A stretch of 7,909 bases of DNA from CAZDAW01 sp964503685. Its GTDB lineage: Bacteria; Chloroflexota; Anaerolineae; Anaerolineales; Anaerolineaceae. The DNA lies in contig CAZDAW010000128.1 in assembly GCA_964503685.1 (NCBI GenBank), positions 1-7,909 of the forward strand, read 5' to 3'. Made by a program: the position numbers and the translations under genes. Below are positions 1-5,673 of this stretch, piece after piece; position 1 is the stretch's first letter, and every line of letters starts with the position of its first letter. Below the pieces are notes generated by a model, which saw only the letters and a program-made list of their open reading frames with translations, was not told the DNA's origin and made no database searches.

Positions 1-82
1 TTTATTGATAGCAGTAATTATAACCACACTCTTATCCATTTTTACAATTGGATCAACCCCTTTCAATGACAAGAAGGAAACA
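1..82. other. AT-rich left flank of the operon
   Basis: These bases are clearly AT-rich, while the DNA from about 115 onward is GC-rich, so a composition boundary sits just at the start of the first methylase gene. The methylase reading frame stays open leftward to the window edge. From a TTG at position 5 it would add a hydrophobic stretch (IAVIITTLLSIFTIG) and a short polar linker. I see no ribosome binding site for that TTG because the window starts too close, and the family does not normally carry a membrane helix. I therefore treat this as non-coding flank or the end of an upstream gene. No convincing promoter and no attC-type end were found in it. Confidence 0.45.
74..78 (+). promoter_or_regulatory. 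Ribosome binding site (AAGGA) for the first methylase gene
   Basis: AAGGA lies four bases before the GTG at 83. The spacing is slightly short but usable. It supports GTG 83 over the upstream in-frame TTG at 5, because the resulting N-terminus (MEKQIKSKQRV) fits the family I recall. Confidence 0.55.
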
Positions 83-745
83 GTGGAAAAGCAAATAAAA
101 TCCAAACAACGTGTCACCGACTACGGCGAGGTGCTGACCCCGCCGCACATCGTGAATGCGATGCTCGATTTGGTGAAACAGGAAACCGAGCGGATTGACT
201 CGCGCTTCCTCGAACCTGCCTGCGGCACGGGGAATTTTCTCATCGAAGTTCTGCTGCGCAAACTGCAAGTGGTAGAAAAACGTTACCGCAGAAGCCAACT
301 GGACTACGAACGCTACGCTGTGCTGGCCGTCTCCTCGCTCTATGGCATTGACATTCTGGCTGACAACGTTGAAGAATGCCGCAATCGGCTCTATCAGACC
401 TTTGATGACGCCTATACAACCTTGTTCGTCGCGAAAGCCAAAGACGCCTGCCGAGAGAGCGTGCGTTATCTCCTGAGACGCAACATCGTGCACGGCAACG
501 CCCTTTCGCTTCAAACCGTCGGCGAGAACCCGCAGCCAATTATTTTTTCCGAATGGTCGCTGGTGAACGGCAGTTTTATCAAGCGACGTGATTTTGCCTT
601 CCATGAAATGGTTCAGAAGGCTTCGATGTGCGAACTGCCTCTGTTCTCGGATTTGGGCGAGGAAGTGTTCATACCCAAACCGGTCAAAGAATACCCGCCC
701 GTGCATTTTCTGGAGTTAGCCCATGCCTACCCCGACGAGTTATAA
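83..745 (+). CDS. DNA methylase subunit M (SAM-binding half, no NPPY)
   Basis: This 220-residue protein is a class I SAM-dependent DNA methyltransferase subunit of the kind annotated 'restriction endonuclease subunit M'. Seen in the sequence: the opening EVLTPPHIVNAMLDLV (residues 16-31) typical of N6-adenine DNA methylases, a textbook SAM-binding motif I FLEPACGTGNFL (42-53), and a motif II-like YGIDILADN whose acidic residue would hold the SAM ribose. There is no NPPY/DPPY catalytic motif IV anywhere, and the protein ends soon after a conserved-looking RRDF segment and an LFSDLGEE tail. From memory of relatives, about 220-280 residues is normal for the family, so it is probably complete rather than truncated. 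The GTG start at 83 is chosen for its AAGGA site and N-terminus. Its end overlaps the next gene by 23 bases, implying coupled translation. By inference it supplies or stabilises SAM binding for the following NPPY protein in a split methylase. Confidence 0.82.
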   Translation: MEKQIKSKQRVTDYGEVLTPPHIVNAMLDLVKQETERIDSRFLEPACGTGNFLIEVLLRKLQVVEKRYRRSQLDYERYAVLAVSSLYGIDILADNVEECRNRLYQTFDDAYTTLFVAKAKDACRESVRYLLRRNIVHGNALSLQTVGENPQPIIFSEWSLVNGSFIKRRDFAFHEMVQKASMCELPLFSDLGEEVFIPKPVKEYPPVHFLELAHAYPDEL

Positions 746-2282
746 CCCCGACGTGCTTTCCTGCCTGGCTAACCTTTCCAGCGACGAGGTCTTTACCCCG
801 CCGCAGGTGGCGAACCAGATGCTCGACCTGCTGCCGCCTGAACTCTGGAGCGACCCCAAGGCCCGCTTTCTCGACCCGTGCTGCAAATCGGGCGTCTTTT
901 TACGCGAGATTGCCCGGCGGCTGGATAATGGCTTGGAAAGCCAAATCCCCGACCGGCAGGAACGCATCAACCACATCATGACGCGCCAACTCTTTGGCAT
1001 TGCCATCACCGAACTGACCGCGCTCATGTCCTGCCGCTCGCTGTATTGCTCCAAGACCGCCAACGGCAAATACTCGGTTTGCACCGCCTTTGATGACGAG
1101 CAGGGCAACATCCGCTACCGGCGTGTTGAACATACATGGAAAAATGGCCGCTGTGCCTTTTGCGGCGCCAGCGAGGCCAACTACGCCCGCGGCGCGGATC
1201 TGGAAACCCACGCTTATGAGTTTATTCATACCGAAAACCCGGAGGAGATTTTTAATATGAAGTTTGATGTGATTATCGGCAACCCGCCGTACCAGCTCAG
1301 TGATGCGGGAGAAAGTACTGGCTCCTCACCGATTTACGATATTTTTGTGGAGCAGGCAAAAAAGCTAAATCCCCGCTATCTGACAATGATTATCCCTTCA
1401 CGATGGTTTGCAGGAGGAAAGGGCTTAGACAAATTCCGAGAAACGATGTTGCATGATCGTCGAATTTCCCAGTTGATAGACTATCCAATTGCATCAGATG
1501 TATTCCCTGGAGTGAGAGTTATAGGCGGTGTTTGTTTTTTCCTTTGGGAAAAGGAATATAACGGCCCATGTAAAGTGACAACCCACATGAATCAACAAAG
1601 CGATTCAATGGTTCGTTATCTTGATCAGTTTGATGTGTTGGTTCGCTTTAATAAAGCTGTCGCAATATTGGAAAAGGTGACTTCTAAAAAGTATCCCTCA
1701 TTGAGTGAACAGGTGTCTCGCCAAAAACCTTTCGGGCTGAGGACATTTGTTAAAGCTAAAGAGAAAGGGGATGTTATTCTCTACGCTAACAAAGCTGTTG
1801 GCAAAATAAACCGAGGCGAAATATCATCTGGACAAAACTTGATAGACAAATGGAAGGTGTTGATATCTAGAGCGTACGGAGAGGGTGGCGAAGCACGGGA
1901 ATATCCCAGAATGATTTTAGGTAAACCGATTGTTGCTCGTCCTCCAAGTGCCTGTACAGAAACCTATTTGGTTACGGGTGCTTATGACACTGAATGGGAG
2001 GCAAAGAACCTTGCATCTTATATAAGGACAAAATTTTTACGTTTTTTAGTTGGTCTAAGAAAAAATACGCAGGATGTGATCAAAGATCGCTTTTCCTTTG
2101 TGCCACTCTTACCAATGAACCTACCTTGGTCTGACCAGGCAATTTATGAGCATTTTGGTTTAACTGACGACGAAATCGCCTTTATCGAGCAGATGATCCG
2201 CCCCATGCCGGCCGATGAGGATGGCACGGCTGACAGAGGCGATGCCATAGAAGAACCCAACGGAGAGCCTGCCGATGAGTGA
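723..2282 (+). CDS. Eco57I-type adenine-specific DNA methylase (NPPY subunit)
   Basis: A 519-residue protein of the Eco57I-type restriction-modification methylase family, expected to methylate adenine N6 in a specific DNA target. It opens with EVFTPPQVANQMLDLLP (22-38), the same fold element as in the upstream subunit. Motif I has become FLDPCCKSGVFL (49-60), lacking the normal glycine pattern, and the motif II position (FGIAITEL) has no clear acidic residue. Catalytic motif IV is intact: FDVIIGNPPYQL, with NPPY at 187-190. Cysteines C104, C109, C144 and C147 (CAFC) could form a small zinc ribbon; this is a guess. Residues from about 193 to 480 should hold target recognition. They are encoded by much more AT-rich DNA than the rest of the gene. 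The ATG at 723 has GGAG seven bases upstream. The gene overlaps both neighbours (23 and 8 bases). Family assignment is firm; dependence on the upstream subunit is inferred. Confidence 0.88.
   Translation: MPTPTSYNPDVLSCLANLSSDEVFTPPQVANQMLDLLPPELWSDPKARFLDPCCKSGVFLREIARRLDNGLESQIPDRQERINHIMTRQLFGIAITELTALMSCRSLYCSKTANGKYSVCTAFDDEQGNIRYRRVEHTWKNGRCAFCGASEANYARGADLETHAYEFIHTENPEEIFNMKFDVIIGNPPYQLSDAGESTGSSPIYDIFVEQAKKLNPRYLTMIIPSRWFAGGKGLDKFRETMLHDRRISQLIDYPIASDVFPGVRVIGGVCFFLWEKEYNGPCKVTTHMNQQSDSMVRYLDQFDVLVRFNKAVAILEKVTSKKYPSLSEQVSRQKPFGLRTFVKAKEKGDVILYANKAVGKINRGEISSGQNLIDKWKVLISRAYGEGGEAREYPRMILGKPIVARPPSACTETYLVTGAYDTEWEAKNLASYIRTKFLRFLVGLRKNTQDVIKDRFSFVPLLPMNLPWSDQAIYEHFGLTDDEIAFIEQMIRPMPADEDGTADRGDAIEEPNGEPADE
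1300..2160 (+). other. AT-rich segment inside the methylase gene (probable specificity module)
   Basis: Hand-counted 60-base samples give about 60% GC at 841-900 and 65% at 2581-2640, but 38% at 1801-1860 and 35% at 2041-2100. Intermediate values occur near 1261-1440 and GC is back to about 57% at 2161-2220. The segment begins just after the codons for NPPY and ends before the C-terminal acidic tail, so it matches the region expected to recognise the DNA target. The reading frame is unbroken across both edges. I read it as an exchanged target-recognition module; mutational drift alone would not give such sharp edges. Confidence 0.6.
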
Positions 2283-4812
2283 TTTCTTCCCGCGCCGGCC
2301 CAAGGTCACGCCCAAAATCTACGCCTACGAGGACACCAACCCGCAATATGCGGGCCTGCTCAAAGTGGGCTACACCACCCAAAGCGTGCAGGAGCGGGTG
2401 GCGCAGCAATACCCCACCCTGCGCCCTGGCCCGCTGCCTTACCGCATCGTGCTGGAGGAAGACGCTATCCGCAACGACGGCACAACCTTCACCGACCATG
2501 AGGTGCATCGCATGTTGCGCATCAACGGCGTGCGGCAGGAGGGCGGCGAGTGGTTCCGCTGCACAGTGGAACAGGTCAAGGCGGCCATCAACGCCGTGCG
2601 CGCTGGTCAGTTGCTGGAGGAGCAGCGTGCCTTCAACTTCGGCTTGCGCCCCGAACAAGCGGCCGCCATCGAAAAATCCGTCGCTTACTTCCAAAATTAC
2701 CACCGCGAAAACGACAAGCCGCCGCACTTTCTGTGGAACTGCAAGATGCGCTTTGGCAAGACCTTTGCCGCCTATCAACTCGCGAAGCGCATGGGCTGGA
2801 AAAAGATTCTCGTGCTCACCTTCAAGCCCGCCGTGCAAAGCGCCTGGGAAGAAGACCTGCGCACGCATGTGGATTTCAGCGGCTGGCAGTTCATCAAGCC
2901 AGTTGGCCCCATCACCTGGGAAACGGCGGACAAATCCAGGCCCATCGTCTGCTTCGGCTCTTTTCAGGATTACCTGGGGCGCAATCCCTCCACCGGCGGC
3001 ATCAAGACCAAGAACGAATGGGTGCACGCCACCAACTGGGATTGCGTCATCTTTGACGAGTATCACTACGGTGCCTGGCGCGAGAAAGCCAAGGACCTGT
3101 TCGAGGCCGAAGGCGAGGCCGAACGCAAAGCCGCCGAGGGCGAAGCGGTGGATTACTTCGACGAGGACATCCTGCCCATCACCCCCGCCCACTACCTGTA
3201 CCTCTCCGGCACCCCCTTCCGCGCCATTGCCAGCGGCGAATTCATCGAGGAACAGATTTACAACTGGACCTACTCCGACGAACAGCGCGCCAAATCCGAA
3301 TGGGATGACGCCAAAGGCCCCAATCCCTACGCCGCCCTGCCGCGCATGGTGCTGATGACCTATCAACTACCGGAGGAAATCCGTCAAATCGCCTTGCAGG
3401 GCGAGTTCAACGAGTTCGACCTGAACGTCTTTTTCTCCGCGGAAGGCGTGGGCAATAGAGCGCGCTTCAAATACGAAACCGAGGTGCAGAAGTGGCTGAA
3501 TTTGATTCGCGGCGCCTATCTGCCCGCCAGTGTGGACGACCTGAAACTGGGCCGCGACCGCCGTCCGCCCCTGCCATTTTCGGACGTGCGACTGCTGGGC
3601 GCGCTCTGCCACACCCTGTGGTTCTTGCCCAGTGTGGCCGCATGCTACGCCATGCGCAACCTGCTGGCGCAGCGGCAGAACAAGTTCTATCACGAGTACA
3701 AAGTCATTGTGGCGGCGGGCGCTTCGGCGGGCATTGGTCCCAAAGCCCTGCCGCCCGTGCTGGAGGCGATGGACAACCCGCTGGAGAGCAAAACCATCAC
3801 CCTCACCTGCGGCAAACTGACCACCGGCGTCACGGTGCGCCCGTGGACGGGTATCTTCATGCTGCGCAACTCCTCCAGCCCGGAGACTTACTTCCAGGCC
3901 GCCTTCCGCGTGCAAACCCCCTGGACGCTCAAGAACCCCGACGGGCTATTGCCGAACGACGAACTCATTCTCAAGCCGGAATGCTACGTCTTCGACTTTG
4001 CCCCTGACCGCGCCCTGCGCCAGATTGCCGATTACAGCACCTGCTTGAACGTCAACGAAGACGATCCCGAAAAGAAAGTCGAGGAGTTCATCCACTTCCT
4101 GCCAGTGCTGGCCTACGACGGCAGTTCCATGCGCCAGATAGACGCCGCCGGCGTGCTGGAGATGGCCATGAGCGGCACCACCGCCACTCTTCTTGCCCGC
4201 CGCTGGGAAAGCGCCCTGCTGGTCAACGTGGACAACGACACCCTGCGCCGGCTGATGAGCAACGAGCAGGCCTTGCAGGCCCTGATGAGCATCGAAGGCT
4301 TCCGCAATCTGAATCAGGACATCGAGACCATCATCAACAAATCCGAAGCGGTCAAAAAAGCCAAACGCGATGCAAACGACCGTGAACTATCCGGCGAGGA
4401 AAAGCGGCAACTTAGCGAAGAAGAGAAAGAATTCAAGAGCAAGCGCAAAGAAATTCAAGAAAAACTCATCAAATTCGCCACGCGCATTCCCGTTTTTCTC
4501 TATCTCACCGATTACCGCGAGCGCACATTGCGCGATGTCATCACCCAGTTAGAGCCTGGCCTGTTCAAGCGCGTCACCGGCCTGACGGTGCAGGACTTTG
4601 AACTGCTGGTGAGTCTCGGTTTGTTCAACAGTGCCCTTATGAATGACGCGGTGTACAAATTTAAGCGTTACGAAGACCCCAGCCTAATTTATATGGGCGT
4701 TAATCGGCATGAAGGGGAAGATGTCGGTCTGTACGACACCGTGTTGCGCCGAAAAGAATATGAGGCGACGTTCGTGAGTGAGACGGTTGAAACCTACGCA
4801 ACCCGGCAATGA
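2275..4812 (+). CDS. T5orf172/GIY-YIG-like domain fused to SF2 restriction helicase
   Basis: This 845-residue protein is the probable restriction arm. Residues 14-100 look like a T5orf172 (GIY-YIG superfamily) domain: KIYAYE (14-19), LLKVGYT (28-34), R41, E76-x-H78 and a GGEWF block (90-94), matching the family's spaced landmarks. A superfamily 2 helicase core follows: Walker A-like CKMRFGKT (156-163), DEYH box (261-264), SGTP motif III (311-314), and motif V/VI-like TTGVTV (516-521) with YFQAAFRVQTPW (539-550). Residues about 683-735 are highly charged and probably helical. The C-terminus (about 735-845) is a conserved-looking tail with no PD-(D/E)XK motif that I can see, which leaves the N-terminal domain as the nuclease candidate. 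ATG 2275 has GGAG nine bases upstream and overlaps the methylase stop by 8 bases. I infer ATP-driven translocation on DNA with cleavage of unmodified targets. The helicase call is firm and the nuclease activity is not shown. Confidence 0.86.
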   Translation: MSDFFPRRPKVTPKIYAYEDTNPQYAGLLKVGYTTQSVQERVAQQYPTLRPGPLPYRIVLEEDAIRNDGTTFTDHEVHRMLRINGVRQEGGEWFRCTVEQVKAAINAVRAGQLLEEQRAFNFGLRPEQAAAIEKSVAYFQNYHRENDKPPHFLWNCKMRFGKTFAAYQLAKRMGWKKILVLTFKPAVQSAWEEDLRTHVDFSGWQFIKPVGPITWETADKSRPIVCFGSFQDYLGRNPSTGGIKTKNEWVHATNWDCVIFDEYHYGAWREKAKDLFEAEGEAERKAAEGEAVDYFDEDILPITPAHYLYLSGTPFRAIASGEFIEEQIYNWTYSDEQRAKSEWDDAKGPNPYAALPRMVLMTYQLPEEIRQIALQGEFNEFDLNVFFSAEGVGNRARFKYETEVQKWLNLIRGAYLPASVDDLKLGRDRRPPLPFSDVRLLGALCHTLWFLPSVAACYAMRNLLAQRQNKFYHEYKVIVAAGASAGIGPKALPPVLEAMDNPLESKTITLTCGKLTTGVTVRPWTGIFMLRNSSSPETYFQAAFRVQTPWTLKNPDGLLPNDELILKPECYVFDFAPDRALRQIADYSTCLNVNEDDPEKKVEEFIHFLPVLAYDGSSMRQIDAAGVLEMAMSGTTATLLARRWESALLVNVDNDTLRRLMSNEQALQALMSIEGFRNLNQDIETIINKSEAVKKAKRDANDRELSGEEKRQLSEEEKEFKSKRKEIQEKLIKFATRIPVFLYLTDYRERTLRDVITQLEPGLFKRVTGLTVQDFELLVSLGLFNSALMNDAVYKFKRYEDPSLIYMGVNRHEGEDVGLYDTVLRRKEYEATFVSETVETYATRQ

Positions 4813-4822
4813 GATGAACAGG

Positions 4823-4884
4823 GGCTAACAACGGGTTGCAGCCGACCTCGACTTCGCTTGGCGGCTGCAACCTTACCGTTAGCC
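4823..4884 (+). other. attC-like integron recombination site
   Basis: Ten bases after the helicase stop, GGCTAAC (4823-4829) pairs with GTTAGCC (4878-4884) as R''/R'-type boxes. An inner perfect 11-base arm pairs GGTTGCAGCCG (4834-4844) with CGGCTGCAACC (4862-4872). Unpaired spacers AACG (left) and TTACC (right) separate the two stems, as in attC unpaired central spacers. A4845 could be extrahelical if CC 4846-4847 pairs with GG 4860-4861, leaving a short apical loop. The pattern TAACAA, then GCCGAC, then GTTAG matches class 1 cassette attC sites closely. One base in each R box departs from RYYYAAC/GTTRRRY. Orientation and closeness to the stop codon suit the preceding operon as cassette cargo. 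No T-run follows on either side, so a terminator is unlikely. Confidence 0.65.
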
Positions 4885-4958
4885 AGCCCCTGCGGTCGCG
4901 TAAGAAAATAATGGTATTAGTAGATACATTTAATAATAAGCTTGATTCAGCACAGTAA

Positions 4959-5280
4959 ATTTCAATATTATTATGGGCAATAGTATCAAATAAATATTTT
5001 TCGACAATGGTTAGAATGCAAAATGAACGTGATCATAAGGTTGCTATTGAAGGGCCATATAAATTTGTGAGACATCCAGGTTATGTAGGTTTTATCGTAA
5101 TGGTCTTAGCAACACCAATAGCATTAGGCTCATTATATGCACTATCAATGTCAGTTATTGTAAGTATAATATTTGTCATTCGCACATCATTAGAGGATAA
5201 AACTTTAAAAAAAGAATTAATTGGTTATCAAGAATACTCGAAAATTGTTAAATATAGATTGATACCTTTCATTATGGTAA
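4959..5280 (+). pseudogene. Remnant of an ICMT-family (isoprenylcysteine carboxyl methyltransferase-like) membrane methyltransferase
   Basis: The reading frame encodes LLWAIVSNKYFSTMVRMQ followed by GPYKFVRHPGY, a hydrophobic segment and RTSLEDKTLKKEL, ending RLIPFI. This is the C-terminal half of the ICMT/phospholipid methyltransferase-like family, whose RHPGY and downstream Glu lie in the SAM/active-site region. The N-terminal membrane helices are missing: an in-frame TAA stands at 4956-4958, just before the recognisable part, and upstream there is only a 15-codon stretch (MVLVDTFNNKLDSAQ). The 3' end also looks broken. The family usually ends in an Ile/Val-Trp-stop, and the bases ATTATGGTAA would read ATT TGG TAA if one A were removed. 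As it stands, the frame runs on to 5420 with unrelated residues. The ATG at 5007 has no ribosome binding site. AT-rich like the chemoreceptor, so probably resident host DNA. Confidence 0.72.
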
Positions 5281-5305
5281 AAATCCCGTCAACCATCGCA
5301 CAACA

Positions 5306-5339
5306 GCAGTTATACACTGTTAAAACAGTGCACAGCTGC
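5306..5339. repeat. Imperfect hairpin
   Basis: CACTGT (5315-5320) pairs with ACAGTG (5325-5330) across a TAAA loop, and outer GCAG (5306-5309) pairs with CTGC (5336-5339) through a less perfect middle. There is no T-run after it on either strand, so it is not a standard intrinsic terminator. It overlaps the end of the minus-strand frame noted in this gap. Role unknown. Confidence 0.45.
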
Positions 5340-5512
5340 ATTGAACAAAACCGCTGCGTCGGTGGCTTTCCCAACTCCAGTTCCAGAGCTTTGATTCACA
5401 GAAATCAAAAAATTCTGTAAATACCAATATTTTGGTCCTTTTTCTTTCATAAGCCCCCTGGATAGTGTAGTTTGTCTTATCCTGGCTTCTATCTGCAACG
5501 CAACTGAGTTGA

Positions 5513-5535
5513 TGCGTAAAACTGGAATTTTGTAT
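5513..5535 (+). repeat. Short direct repeat, copy 1 (upstream of chemoreceptor)
   Basis: TGCGTAAAA and ATTTTGTAT, separated by five bases, recur joined as TGCGTAAAATTTTGTAT at 7675-7691 beyond the chemoreceptor gene. The two copies bracket the receptor. The motif is short and AT-rich, so chance is possible. Confidence 0.25.
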
Positions 5536-5572
5536 GTGCTGCGGATAGAATCCTAAGAGTTTTTGTTAGCTG

Positions 5573-5601
5573 TAGGCAAATTTTCCAATTAATGATATAA
5601 T
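5573..5601 (+). promoter_or_regulatory. Sigma-70-type promoter for the chemoreceptor
   Basis: A perfect -10 hexamer TATAAT (5596-5601) lies 17 bases after TAGGCA (5573-5578), a 4-of-6 match to TTGACA. Transcription would begin near 5608, giving a leader of roughly 65 bases before the GTG at 5674. That makes the ATG at 5611 implausible as the start, since it would sit about three bases into the mRNA. Confidence 0.55.
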
Positions 5602-5662
5602 ACCTGAAAAATGCGCGAGTGTAAAACAGGTTCTAAATCGCAGATTCTTTCAACTATAAATC

Positions 5663-5667
5663 AGGAG
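5663..5667 (+). promoter_or_regulatory. Ribosome binding site (AGGAG) deciding the chemoreceptor start
   Basis: AGGAG ends six bases before GTG 5674, an ideal spacing. The alternative ATG at 5611 is preceded by CCTGAAAA with no Shine-Dalgarno-like purine run. Confidence 0.75.
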
Positions 5668-5673
5668 TATTTT

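Larger units (their letters stand above)
5281..5572. other. Gap with no convincing gene
   Basis: Between the methyltransferase remnant and the chemoreceptor promoter I find no family-recognisable coding sequence. A minus-strand frame (5498 down to 5310, 62 codons) contains a GC-richer patch encoding SGTGVGKATDAAVLFNAAVH. I do not recognise it and it has no visible ribosome binding site, so it may be a remnant of a lost gene. The plus-strand frame over 5281-5420 is only the run-on of the broken methyltransferase. A hairpin (5306-5339) and a short repeat shared with the far side of the chemoreceptor gene (5513-5535) are the only structure I see. Confidence 0.5.

Noticed and set aside
5..82. TTG at 5 as the start of the first methylase, adding a membrane-like segment
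   Set aside because: GTG 83 has an AAGGA site and gives the family-like N-terminus. The upstream part differs in base composition and is hydrophobic, unlike cytosolic DNA methylases.
2182..3366. Long open frame of 394 codons on the minus strand opposite the helicase gene
   Set aside because: It is a by-product of GC-rich codon use on the plus strand, with low-complexity Gly/Ala/Val-rich content, no recognisable domain, and strong helicase motifs on the opposite strand.
3367..3915. Second minus-strand open frame of 182 codons
   Set aside because: It lies antisense to helicase motifs V/VI, has no recognisable motif and no ribosome binding site.
4821..4890. The palindrome after the helicase gene as a Rho-independent terminator
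   Set aside because: No T-run follows on either strand, and the interrupted two-stem layout with unequal spacers fits attC better. Transcription termination there cannot be excluded.
5310..5498. Minus-strand 62-codon frame in the gap before the chemoreceptor
   Set aside because: No family recognised and no start signal seen. The GC-richer patch is noted as a possible remnant but is not enough for a gene call.
5517..5548. Flagellar sigma-28 promoter (TAAA ... GCGGATAG) for the chemoreceptor
   Set aside because: The spacing is about five bases too long for the consensus, and a perfect TATAAT lies closer to the gene.
5611..5673. ATG 5611 as the chemoreceptor start
   Set aside because: It has no ribosome binding site and lies only about three bases after the predicted transcription start; GTG 5674 has a well-placed AGGAG.
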